From positions 124,001-188,000 of the forward strand of contig SIHP01000008.1 in assembly GCA_004762155.1 (NCBI GenBank): a DNA stretch of 64,000 nt, given 5' to 3'. The position numbers were made by a program, and so were the translations under genes. Below the pieces are notes generated by a model. It was not told the origin of the DNA. It made no database searches and saw only the letters and a list, made by a program, of their open reading frames with translations. The stretch comes from Flavobacteriaceae bacterium (GTDB lineage: Bacteria > Bacteroidota > Bacteroidia > Flavobacteriales > Flavobacteriaceae). Shown in pieces: positions 1 through 7,943 of this stretch (position 1 is its first letter; the number at the start of each line of letters is the position of its first letter).

Positions 1-635
1 GTTGTTTTTGTTCCGTTTCCGTTAACTAAACCATCATAAGCTAAAGCAACACGTTCCCAACGATTATCTCTGTCCATTGCATAATATCTACCAGTAACAG
101 AAGCTAACTGACCTGTAGTTTTTTGCATGTGCTCTTGAACATCGTTTAAAAAGAATTTACCAGCTTTCGGATCTGTATCTCTTCCATCCGTAAAAGCATG
201 TAAAAAAACATCTTTTAAACCAAAATCATCTGCGGCAGTTAATAATCCTTTTAAATGATTAATGTGAGCGTGAATTCCTCCATCAGAAACCAAGCCTAAC
301 AAATGAATTTTTTTGTTATTTTCTTTGGCGTGTTTAAAAGCATTTACTAAAACTTCCTCTTTAGCAAAAGTATCTTCTTTTAGTGCTTTGTTAATTTTGG
401 CTAAGTTTTGATATACAATTCTACCTGCACCTAAGTTAATATGACCAACTTCTGAATTACCCATTTGTCCTTCAGGTAAACCAACATGTTCTCCGTCGGT
501 ACGCAATTCAGCATTTGGAAACTTGTTGTATAGCGAGTTGATATAAGGTGTTTTTGCGTTGTAAATCGCGGATACTTTTGGGTCTTGAGTAATTCCCCAT
601 CCATCCAATATCATTAGGATAACTTTCTTGTTCAT
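1..635 (-). CDS. gpmI: 2,3-bisphosphoglycerate-independent phosphoglycerate mutase (N-terminal part)
   Basis: Interconverts 3- and 2-phosphoglycerate in cytosolic glycolysis and gluconeogenesis, the Mn-dependent alkaline-phosphatase-fold enzyme. The reverse strand reads from an ATG at 635 as MNKKVILMILDGWGI, the metal-binding start of the family, followed by QMGNSEVGHINLGAG, which carries the phosphoryl-accepting serine (about residue 61). The motifs DGGIHAH and TDGRDTDP follow. The 3' end lies outside the window, so only about 211 of the usual 505-515 residues are visible. The reading frame is intact. It is divergent from the ankyrin gene at 922, and the 286 bases between them hold nothing clear. 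Confidence 0.96.
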   Translation of the reverse strand, partial: MNKKVILMILDGWGITQDPKVSAIYNAKTPYINSLYNKFPNAELRTDGEHVGLPEGQMGNSEVGHINLGAGRIVYQNLAKINKALKEDTFAKEEVLVNAFKHAKENNKKIHLLGLVSDGGIHAHINHLKGLLTAADDFGLKDVFLHAFTDGRDTDPKAGKFFLNDVQEHMQKTTGQLASVTGRYYAMDRDNRWERVALAYDGLVNGNGTKT

Positions 636-921
636 TTAGTTGTTGTTTTGTGCTGTAAAAGTAAGAAAGTTTTTTGTTTTTTTTCTGTCAATCTAATAAA
701 ACGAAATAGTTAGGTGTTATTCTGTTTGTACTTATTAATAATAATTAAAAAAAGAATGATGTATATAAATTGATAGTTGTTTCTCTGTTTTAGAGTTGAA
801 TGTTAAAATAACGTTAATATGTTTTTAGTGTTGTAACAATTTAATTTTTTAAAAGTCTTATAGATGTAGTTAACACGCATATACACAATTAAATATAACC
901 TAATTAAAAAACTTAATTATC

Positions 922-1314
922 ATGAAAAAATTATTTATACCAGTACTAGTTTGTTTATTTTCTTTTGGATCTATTAATGCTAATAATGTTGAAAGTTTAA
1001 AAACTGAAAAAGAAGTTGTTGAGAGAGTAACATATGATATTTCTTCTTTTTGTAAATTAATTCAAAAAGGAAATTTTGAAGCTGTAAAATCTTTGATTGA
1101 ATCCGGAGAAGACGTAAATAAAAAGTCTAAAGGATTAACTCCTTTAATGTTTGCAGCAAGACACAATAAAGCTAAAATAGCAAAGTTATTAATAAAACAT
1201 GGAGCTAAGTTGAAAGCTAGATCAGATAAAGGAAGAATGACTGCTTTAGATATGGCAAAAAGGTTTAAGGCAAAAGAAGCAATGAATGTTATAAAAAGTG
1301 CTATTAAAAGCTAA
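922..1314 (+). CDS. Small exported ankyrin-repeat protein
   Basis: A 130-residue protein with an N-terminal signal peptide (about residues 1-20, cleaved near NANN), then about one and a half ankyrin repeats. The core GLTPLMFAARHNKAKIAKLL and the following TALDMAKRFKAKEAM are typical ankyrin helices. It probably acts in the periplasm as a protein-binding module; the partner is unknown. It is monocistronic and ends just before a strong hairpin terminator. Small secreted ankyrin proteins are common in Flavobacteriia, but I know of no assigned function for this one. Confidence 0.8.
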   Translation: MKKLFIPVLVCLFSFGSINANNVESLKTEKEVVERVTYDISSFCKLIQKGNFEAVKSLIESGEDVNKKSKGLTPLMFAARHNKAKIAKLLIKHGAKLKARSDKGRMTALDMAKRFKAKEAMNVIKSAIKS

Positions 1315-1320
1315 AGTATA

Positions 1321-1352
1321 AAAAGGACTATTGCAAAATAGTCCTTTTATTT
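1321..1352 (+). terminator. Intrinsic terminator after the ankyrin gene
   Basis: A perfect 12-bp stem (AAAAGGACTATT, 1321-1332, pairing with 1337-1348) with a 4-base loop, followed by a T-rich tail. It starts 6 bases past the stop codon. Confidence 0.85.
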
Positions 1353-1358
1353 TAATAA

Positions 1359-1400
1359 AAAAGGCGCAACAATTATTTCTAATTGTTGCGCCTTTTGTTA
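1359..1400 (-). terminator. Intrinsic terminator, 16-bp stem
   Basis: Arm 1359-1374 pairs perfectly with 1381-1396 around a 6-base loop. It lies just downstream of the minus-strand gene at 1408-1671, so it most likely terminates that transcript. A and T runs on both flanks would let it work in both directions. Confidence 0.85.
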
Positions 1401-1407
1401 GTTGTGT

Positions 1408-1671
1408 TTAAAATTTATAGAATCCAACAAAATAAATTAACAGAATTATAAAAAGGGAAAAAAGAATGCCATTTCTAAATGCTATCTTTTTGTTTTCTTT
1501 TTGTAATTTTTCTTTTATTTGTTGAAGTTGCTGCTTGCTAGCTTTTTTGTCAAATTCAAGTTTTCGATGTGTTCCATTACAATTTTTTAGATTTTTAAAA
1601 GCCGAAGGCCTTTCTCTTTTGTTGTTTTTTAAACTGGTGATCATTGCACCTACTGCTCCTCCAAAACTCAT
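1408..1671 (-). CDS. Small membrane-anchored protein of unknown function
   Basis: An 87-residue protein. Residues 1-30 (MSFGGAVGAMITSLKNNKRE) look like a conserved N-terminal motif. A lysine/glutamine-rich probable coiled coil (about 40-62) follows, then one C-terminal transmembrane helix (about 66-85). There is no signal peptide, so it is probably a tail-anchored inner-membrane protein with its coil in the cytosol. I believe similar small proteins occur in other Flavobacteriia but cannot name a family. It has its own terminator and appears monocistronic. Confidence 0.7.
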   Translation of the reverse strand: MSFGGAVGAMITSLKNNKRERPSAFKNLKNCNGTHRKLEFDKKASKQQLQQIKEKLQKENKKIAFRNGILFSLFIILLIYFVGFYKF

Positions 1672-1749
1672 AGCTTTTATATTTTATTATATAAGTAGCT
1701 AAAAATGATACTTTGTTACAAGAATGTGTGTGCTTTAGATCGTTTTGGA

Positions 1750-1797
1750 GTAAAAAAAATAGTCTAAATACCAACTTAATTTAAATTTAGACTATTT
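1750..1797 (-). terminator. Terminator after the M48 peptidase gene
   Basis: Stem 1757-1769 with 1785-1797 (AAATAGTCTAAAT and its complement), followed on the minus strand by a run of T. It lies 22 bases past the stop of the gene at 1819-2601. Confidence 0.75.
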
Positions 1798-1818
1798 GGA
1801 TGAAATTATATTAATGAT

Positions 1819-2601
1819 TTAACCGCGATATCTTTTAATAGCTTCTTTTATTTTTTCTATTCTATTTTCAGGATCAGGGTGTGTGCTTTGAAATTCAGGA
1901 ACTCGATTTGGTCCAGCAGCTGCTTTTAAAATTTCCATTACGCCAATTAAATGTTCAGGATTATAACCTGCATCTAGCATTAGTTTTACGCCAAGTTCAT
2001 CGCTTTCTAATTCATCTCCTCGGCCGTTTTTTAGTAAGGTTTTTTGACCAATTCCGTTAGCTAACTCACCTAAATCAGCACCAACAGAAGCTCCCATAGT
2101 TAATAATTTCCAAAAATTTGCATTGGTAATTCTTTCGTTAGAATGTTTTCCTAAAACATGACCAATTTCATGACCCAATACACCAGCAATCATATCTTCA
2201 TTTAATTGCCCGTTTTGATTTACTAATTTAGAGAACAAAGCAAAAGTTATAAATATTTGTCCGCCTGGTAGGGCAAATGCATTAATGGTATTTGGATCTT
2301 TTAATAAATGAAATTCAAAAGGATAACCTGATTTTTTAGCAACAGAATTGTCAACTAACTTTTTTCCAATAAGATCTACTATTTGTTGGTATTTGGTATT
2401 TGGGTGAAGCCCGCCATGTTGTTGTGCCATTGAAGGAGCTTGTTGTAAACCAATAGCAACTTCTTGATCTGGAGATAAACTTACGGCTTGCGTTTTTCCA
2501 GTGTATTTATTTGTTTCTTTTTGACTACATTGTTTTAAATATGCAAAAGCTACAATTGCAACACCAATTAATAGGCGAAATTTTAAATTACCTCTTCTCA
2601 T
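1819..2601 (-). CDS. M48-family zinc metallopeptidase
   Basis: A 260-residue envelope peptidase of the M48 (Ste24/HtpX/BepA-like) family. Residues 8-22 form an N-terminal membrane segment or signal. A cysteine at residue 25 might be a lipid site, but the lipobox is poor. The zinc motif HEIGH sits at residues 144-148 within GVLGHEIGHVLGKHS, and the third ligand is the glutamate in GDELESDELG. A C-terminal STHPDPENRIEKI segment is typical of these periplasmic peptidases. It probably degrades or checks misfolded envelope proteins. It is monocistronic, with its own terminator. The fold assignment is secure; the substrate is unknown. Confidence 0.9.
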   Translation of the reverse strand: MRRGNLKFRLLIGVAIVAFAYLKQCSQKETNKYTGKTQAVSLSPDQEVAIGLQQAPSMAQQHGGLHPNTKYQQIVDLIGKKLVDNSVAKKSGYPFEFHLLKDPNTINAFALPGGQIFITFALFSKLVNQNGQLNEDMIAGVLGHEIGHVLGKHSNERITNANFWKLLTMGASVGADLGELANGIGQKTLLKNGRGDELESDELGVKLMLDAGYNPEHLIGVMEILKAAAGPNRVPEFQSTHPDPENRIEKIKEAIKRYRG

Positions 2602-2725
2602 TTTTTGAATTTTTGATTACCTTAAATATACAAAAAACGCTGGTTTGTTAAATAACAACAAAAACTTGCTGTAAATTTATAATTTCGTAATTTTATACGG
2701 TTAAAACCCTTAATTTTTACAATAA

Positions 2726-4480
2726 ATGAAAATGCAATTTGAATTAAATGCCGTAACAGAAAAATTACCTAAGCATTTACATAAGTTTATAGTAAAACAA
2801 CCTTATAGCGAATATACTGCGCAAAATCAGGCGGTTTGGCGCTATGTTATGCGTACAAATGTTGATTATTTAAGTCAAGTTGCACATGAATCTTATTTAA
2901 AAGGATTAGAAAAAACAGGAATATCTGTTGACACAATTCCTCACATGGAAGGCATGAATCGAATTTTAAAAGAAATAGGTTGGGCTGCAGTTTCTGTAGA
3001 TGGATTTATACCACCAAATGCTTTTATGGAGTTTCAGGCATATAATGTGTTGGTAATTGCTTCTGATATGCGTACAATAAATCATGTAGAGTATACACCA
3101 GCGCCAGATATTATTCATGAAGCAGCAGGTCATGCACCTATAATTGCAAATCCTGAATATGCAGAATATTTAAGACGTTTTGGAGAAGTAGGGGCAAAAG
3201 CAATATCGTCAGCTAAAGACTTTGAAATGTATGAAGCTGTTCGTTTATTGTCTATTTTAAAAGAAAATCCAAATGCTGATCAAAAAGAAATAACAGCAGC
3301 CGAAGAAAAAGTTTCTTGGTTGCAAGACAATATGGGGGAATTGTCTGAAATGGCGCAAATACGTAATTTGCACTGGTGGACAGTTGAATACGGTTTAATA
3401 GGTGCTATTGATGATCCAAAAATATATGGAGCAGGTTTGTTGTCTTCTATAGGTGAAAGTAAAGGATGTATGAAAGATGCTGTAAAGAAAATACCATATA
3501 CTTTAGAAGCTTGTAATGCAAGTTTTGATATTACAAAACCACAACCTCAGTTGTATGTAACGCCTAATTTTGCTCATTTAAGTTTAGTGTTAGAACAGTA
3601 TGCGAATACTATGGGGATTAGAAAAGGAGGTTTAAAAGGTGTTCAGAAATTAATTGAATCTAAGAGTTTAGGTACTATAGAGCTAAGCACTGGGTTACAA
3701 GTTTCAGGGATTTTTAATAATGTAGTAGTTGAAGAAAACAAACCTATTTATATTCAAACAGTTGGAGGAACGGCTTTAGCAAATAGAGATAAAGAGCTTA
3801 TTGGTCATGGAATTGAATATCATGCTGAAGGCTTTGGAAGTCCAATTGGTAAGTTAAAAGGGATTAATATTCCTATAGAAAATATGAGTCCTAGAGATTT
3901 AGATGCTTATGGGATTTATGAAGGTAAAACTGTAGAATTGGTTTTTGAAGGAGGCGTGAAAGTAACGGGAGAAGTAATAACAGGAACCAGGGATCTAAGA
4001 GGTCGTATACAATTAATATCATTTAAAAATTGTACTGTAACATATAAAGAACAAATTTTATTTCATCCAGATTGGGGGATTTATGATATGGCAGTTGGTG
4101 TTGAGGTTGTTTCTGCTTATGCAGGAGCTGCTGATGTTAATTCTTTTGAAGATAGAAGTAAGGTTTCTGAAACTAAAACACAAAAGATTACGTATTCTGA
4201 AAAAGAAAAAGAATTGTATGAGCTATATAAGTTAGTTAGGGGGGGGAGAGAAAATGGTATAGTTTCTGAAGCTCAGGTTAAAGATGTTTTTAATAAGTTG
4301 CAAATGCTTTATAAAGGTGATTGGTTATTGCCTTTAGAATTGTATGAATTGGCATTAGATTATGATTTTGAGATACAAAATGTTATTTTAGAACATTTAA
4401 ATGTATTGAAAAAAAATAAAGAGGTTGCTAAATTAATAGAAAATGGTTTAATTTTGTTATCAGAACAAGCAACACATTAA
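2726..4480 (+). CDS. Aromatic amino acid hydroxylase (phenylalanine 4-monooxygenase family) with long C-terminal extension
   Basis: Non-haem iron, pterin-dependent hydroxylase, expected to convert phenylalanine to tyrosine. The iron-binding motif PDIIHEAAGHAPI supplies His131 and His136, and the third ligand is probably Glu221 in LHWWTVEYGLI. The catalytic half occupies about residues 1-290. Residues 290-584 form an extension not present in proteobacterial PhhA (about 260-300 residues). Long forms of this type occur in Bacteroidota; the extension's role is unknown. A rhodanese gene starts 12 bases downstream and is likely cotranscribed. Substrate choice (Phe rather than Trp or Tyr) is inferred from the family. 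Confidence 0.9.
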   Translation: MKMQFELNAVTEKLPKHLHKFIVKQPYSEYTAQNQAVWRYVMRTNVDYLSQVAHESYLKGLEKTGISVDTIPHMEGMNRILKEIGWAAVSVDGFIPPNAFMEFQAYNVLVIASDMRTINHVEYTPAPDIIHEAAGHAPIIANPEYAEYLRRFGEVGAKAISSAKDFEMYEAVRLLSILKENPNADQKEITAAEEKVSWLQDNMGELSEMAQIRNLHWWTVEYGLIGAIDDPKIYGAGLLSSIGESKGCMKDAVKKIPYTLEACNASFDITKPQPQLYVTPNFAHLSLVLEQYANTMGIRKGGLKGVQKLIESKSLGTIELSTGLQVSGIFNNVVVEENKPIYIQTVGGTALANRDKELIGHGIEYHAEGFGSPIGKLKGINIPIENMSPRDLDAYGIYEGKTVELVFEGGVKVTGEVITGTRDLRGRIQLISFKNCTVTYKEQILFHPDWGIYDMAVGVEVVSAYAGAADVNSFEDRSKVSETKTQKITYSEKEKELYELYKLVRGGRENGIVSEAQVKDVFNKLQMLYKGDWLLPLELYELALDYDFEIQNVILEHLNVLKKNKEVAKLIENGLILLSEQATH

Positions 4481-4492
4481 AATAAAAATAAA

Positions 4493-4768
4493 ATGTTAGA
4501 CGAAATACAAGAATATTTAGAAAAAGGAGCTGTGGTTTTAGATGTAAGAAATCAATCAGAGTGGGATGAAGGTCATTCGGAAGGAGCAAAGTTAATTACC
4601 TTAACTGAAATACCTCAGAATGTTGAAGAAATTAAATCATGGGGAAAACCTGTTATTGCAGTGTGTAGAAGTGGAGCAAGAAGCGGTAACGCAACTGATT
4701 TTTTAGTAGGTCATGATATTGATGTAATCAATGGAGGGCCTTGGGGAAATGTTGATCAGTTTCTATAA
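4493..4768 (+). CDS. Single-domain rhodanese-like sulfurtransferase
   Basis: A 91-residue cytosolic rhodanese domain. It has the LDVRNQSEWDEGH N-terminal motif and the active-site loop CRSGARSG, with catalytic Cys58 expected to carry persulfide sulfur. The length fits the GlpE/PspE-type single domain, and there is no signal peptide. It lies 12 bases after the hydroxylase gene and overlaps the start of the broken lipoprotein gene at 4749, so an ancestral three-gene transcript is likely. The biological sulfur acceptor is unknown. Confidence 0.9.
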   Translation: MLDEIQEYLEKGAVVLDVRNQSEWDEGHSEGAKLITLTEIPQNVEEIKSWGKPVIAVCRSGARSGNATDFLVGHDIDVINGGPWGNVDQFL

Positions 4769-5543
4769 GTATAATTTAAAGGTATTCATTGTTTTCTTAA
4801 TTTTTTTTGTTTTTTCATCTTGTAAAAAGTAAGGGAAAAGAAGTCAAGAAAAAGATGAATTTCCTGTTCATATTCAAAGGTCTGCAAAAGATTGCGGACC
4901 TGTTTGTTTAAAGATGATTTTAGATTTTTACAAAAAGGATATAACTTTAGATAGTATTAAAAAAATCTCATCATTTAATGAGTTGGAGGGCACTTCTCTA
5001 TTAGGTTTAAGTGAAGCTCTTTTTTCAGTTGGAATTGATAATATGGGTGTTCAGATGCCTTATGAGTTTTTATTATATAAGAAACTTCCATCTGTAATTC
5101 ATTAGAATAATGATCGTTTCATTGTTTTGTATAAAGTTAAGAAAGATAGTGCTTGGTGTGTGGATCCAAGTATAGGTAAAGTATGCTATAGTAAAAAAGA
5201 AATAAAAGGTCTTAGGTGTTTACTTGTGGAGCCTTTTAATGTAAGAACGTTATCTGGTGGAGATACATCAGGTACTCATAGACTTGAAGGGATGGGTACA
5301 GGGTTTATATCAGAGATTTGTAGATTAGATTTAGCTGATGAGATAATAGCTGTTAAAGACGAAGATGCTTATAAAACAGCTAGAGATTTGGCAAGAATAG
5401 AAGGTGTTTTTGGTGGAGTTACTTCTGGGGCAAATGTTTGGGCAGCTATAGAAAGAGTAAAAATATTAAGAAAAGGAAAAACAATTGTTACTGTCGTATG
5501 CGATTCAGGTCTTAAGTATTTGCATGGAGATTTATATGTGTAA
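4749..5543 (+). pseudogene. Decayed C39-like peptidase lipoprotein joined to the C-terminal half of a cysteine synthase
   Basis: One reading frame starts at ATG 4749 inside the rhodanese gene. It encodes a lipoprotein signal (lipobox FSSC) followed by a TAA at 4830-4832. The frame continues with AKDCGPVCLKM, the Cys-box of a C39 double-glycine peptidase. A TAG at 5103-5105 then falls where the family has the Trp of the IHWNN..HF motif, and the catalytic His is replaced by Arg (IH*NNDRFIVL). After CYSKKEIKGLR (about 5215) the frame runs straight into the C-terminal half of a PLP-dependent cysteine synthase (LSGGDTSGTHRLEGMGTGF ... TSGAN ... CDSGLKYL), ending at 5543. The PLP lysine and the whole N-terminal half are absent. 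This is a deletion junction between two dead genes, not a working fusion. Confidence 0.85.
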
Positions 5544-5550
5544 TTAAAAA

Positions 5551-5580
5551 AGAAACTGTCTAAAAAGACAGTTTCTAATT
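5551..5580 (+). terminator. Terminator after the chimeric pseudogene
   Basis: Stem AGAAACTGTC (5551-5560) with 5567-5576, flanked by A-rich and T-rich runs. It can act for both the plus-strand remnant and the minus-strand alginate lyase gene ending at 5620. Confidence 0.8.
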
Positions 5581-5619
5581 ATTATTATCAAACAGTGTTT
5601 TGTTTTATTTAATTAAATT

Positions 5620-6987
5620 TTAGTTGTGAGTAATGCTTAAGTTTTTGATTCTAACAATTGCATTTGACCCATCATAACTTGCTCCAGAAGATTGTTGTAT
5701 GTAGTTACCAACTTTAAAATAATTGTCATCTTGATCAGTATCCATTTTTTGAGAAAACACTTGGCTTCCATTGATGTAAAGTCTAACATAATCATCTGAA
5801 TTATATGTGATTTTCATTGTGTATGCAGTGTCTAAGTTATAAGTTCCGCTTAAAAATTGACTTCCACCTAATACATCTTCTGTTATATATCCGCTTATTT
5901 TAATTCTTGCAGCTCCAGATGATTGTCCTGCATCTCCATAAAATTGAACTCTTATAATGTCATCAACAGAACTTCCTGGTCCATGAATTTGTCCAACACA
6001 TGTAACACCGTTAGAGTTGCTAGCATCGTTTGATAGTTGGTCAACTCTTACGGTAAATTCCATTTCGTTTGTACCTTCATTGCTCCAGTATTCTTCATTT
6101 CCGTTTCCGTCCATTTCACGTAATTCAACACGTGGGTTATTTGAGTTAGAAGAACCTCCTAACCCTCTATAGCATTTAAAATATGCCCATTCTCCATCAG
6201 TATAAAAATAATTACTGTCTTCGTAAGATTCTAAATTAGGCATGTTGTCAACATATGTAGGGTTACTGCTTGGGCTTCCAGTAAATCCATTTAGTTTCCA
6301 GTCATCACCTGTAATTCCTAATACATCAGCAGGAGAGCCACTTCCGTTAGGTGGGTTTGTAGTTCCTCCAACTTCATTAAAATAAAATCGTTGACTATTT
6401 GACCCGTCATATGCATACTGGTAAGCGTTACTTCCATTTGAAGTGCCACCAACTTTTAAACTTTTACCACTATCTCTGTTTTTAAGTCTAAAGTTATCGC
6501 TCCCAACAGATAATATTTCCCATTGTTGATGTGTAGTTCCTTGATATGCCCATTGCTGTACATTAGCATTGTTTGAGTTGCTTCCTCCAGAAACTTCTAA
6601 AGATTTACCACTATCTACTCCTCTAAGCCTAACATAGCTACCTCCAGTAGAGATAACTTCCCATTGTCTATGAGTACTTGATGTATTGATATCTGTACCC
6701 CATAATTGTAGATTTGCTCCATTATTATTGCTTGCTCCTGAAATGTCTAATGTTCTACCACTGCTTACACTTGTTATTGTGTATGTTTTTCCAGCTATAG
6801 GTGTTACTTTTTGGCTGTTAGTTGTTACAACTTCTTTTATTGTAGTAGATTCATTTATAACTGAAACTTGTTCTACTATATCGTTTTCGTTATCGGTACA
6901 ACTTGTTATAAGTAATACAATAGATGAAAAAAATAAAGGTTTAAGCCACGTTTTTGTTTGTTTAATTTTAAAGTTAGTAAGATTCAT
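5620..6987 (-). CDS. PL7 alginate lyase lipoprotein with ricin-type lectin domain
   Basis: A 455-residue surface or periplasmic lipoprotein; the lipobox cysteine is residue 30 (LLITSC). Residues 65-205 form a ricin B-type beta-trefoil (CBM13-like) with three repeats ending HRQWEV, HQQWEIL and QRFYF. Residues 220-455 are an alginate-lyase (PL7) jelly roll with the three family signatures VELRE (288-290), QIH (333-335) and YFKVGNY (from 423). It should cleave alginate by beta-elimination; poly-G or poly-M preference cannot be read safely, though QIH (rather than QVH) is commonly linked to polyG or mixed activity. It is a single gene with no SusCD pair beside it. Family assignment is strong. Confidence 0.92.
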   Translation of the reverse strand: MNLTNFKIKQTKTWLKPLFFSSIVLLITSCTDNENDIVEQVSVINESTTIKEVVTTNSQKVTPIAGKTYTITSVSSGRTLDISGASNNNGANLQLWGTDINTSSTHRQWEVISTGGSYVRLRGVDSGKSLEVSGGSNSNNANVQQWAYQGTTHQQWEILSVGSDNFRLKNRDSGKSLKVGGTSNGSNAYQYAYDGSNSQRFYFNEVGGTTNPPNGSGSPADVLGITGDDWKLNGFTGSPSSNPTYVDNMPNLESYEDSNYFYTDGEWAYFKCYRGLGGSSNSNNPRVELREMDGNGNEEYWSNEGTNEMEFTVRVDQLSNDASNSNGVTCVGQIHGPGSSVDDIIRVQFYGDAGQSSGAARIKISGYITEDVLGGSQFLSGTYNLDTAYTMKITYNSDDYVRLYINGSQVFSQKMDTDQDDNYFKVGNYIQQSSGASYDGSNAIVRIKNLSITHN

Positions 6988-7403
6988 TTTTTTGTTTGTT
7001 TGTAGTTTTAATTGTTTGATAATAATGTGTTTACAAATATATATAAGTAAAGTCTTACTAAAGAAGTTGTGGTTAATAAATTAACTTAAATAATGAATAA
7101 TGATTATTATTTTAACTTTTTTTATTGTTTTTAGTTAAAAATTAACATAAAAAAATAGTTAAAATATAATATATGATTTTGATATATAACTGGTGTTTGT
7201 TCGTTTTTTGTACCAAAAACGTGTTTCTTAAGTAGTTATCGTTAGATAATAAAGAAAAAGGATGCAGAAATAAGTTTGTAAATAACTAGTAGTGTGTTTG
7301 TTTAACTAAAAAATGAATCTATAATAATATATTTTGTTTAAGAAATAAAAGGTTCTGATTTCTAATCAGAACCTTTTAAAAATAAGATTTGTTCAGTTTA
7401 TTT
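6988..7403. other. Gene-free stretch upstream of the alginate lyase
   Basis: About 416 bases of AT-rich DNA holding the alginate lyase 5' region and the terminator at 7347-7380. An open frame on the plus strand overlaps the lyase start antisense and has no coding character. No operator could be identified. Confidence 0.6.
7347..7380 (-). terminator. Terminator after the 106-residue unknown protein gene
   Basis: Perfect 14-bp stem (7347-7360 with 7364-7377) and a 3-base loop, with T-rich DNA following on the minus strand. It is 24 bases from the stop codon of the gene at 7404-7724. Confidence 0.85.
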
Positions 7404-7724
7404 TTATCTGTATGCAACAGCAACGTTTTGAGCGAAAAAAGATGTTACATTTTGCCATACACAAACTCCAGAGAAAGCTATTGCATTTCCTTTTGCAGCT
7501 AAAGTTATTGTTCCGTCTGAACTGATTTTAGACCCTTCTAAAGAAATTTTTAATGTAGGTTGGTCTGCAGTTAGGTTATATGTTTTAGTAGTAACTTTGT
7601 CTCCGCTTTGAACAAGATCAATAGTTACGGTTGCATTTTCTCCTTGAAAATCAGTTGAGAACTCTAATTGTGTCATAGCTTCCGAAGCAGTTGTTGCATA
7701 AATAGTAGATGTTACAATACCCAT
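7404..7724 (-). CDS. Unknown 106-residue beta-rich protein
   Basis: Not recognised. The sequence alternates polar and hydrophobic residues with many Thr, Ser and Val (for example ATVTIDLVQSGDKVTT), which suggests an all-beta sandwich. It starts MGIVTSTIYATT without a hydrophobic signal, so it is either cytosolic or leaves the cell by a route not evident here. A single cysteine sits late in the chain (SGVCVWQN). It is monocistronic, with a strong terminator. The composition resembles small cytolysin- or lectin-like folds, but no signature supports that. Confidence 0.7.
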   Translation of the reverse strand: MGIVTSTIYATTASEAMTQLEFSTDFQGENATVTIDLVQSGDKVTTKTYNLTADQPTLKISLEGSKISSDGTITLAAKGNAIAFSGVCVWQNVTSFFAQNVAVAYR

Positions 7725-7943
7725 TTTTAAATAGTTTTAAGTGTTAATAATGTTTTAGGTTTTCTCAGGTTATTTTAATCTGAGGTCTATTAAAAAAACA
7801 TAGTAATGATTAATGTTTTTTAATTGTTATCCAAAAGTATGAGTATGATTTTTTTGCTGAGAAATGAATGCCATAAGTGTTAATCTTTCTGGAATCAAGC
7901 CCTTTTTTTAAGGAACTAGTTCTCGTTTAAAGTTGAAGACAAG

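Noticed and set aside
5127..5543. A free cysteine synthase of 138 residues
   Set aside because: It lacks the PLP-binding half and is in frame with the decayed peptidase.
6686..7084. 132-residue open frame on the plus strand
   Set aside because: It overlaps the start of the alginate lyase in antisense and has no sign of coding.
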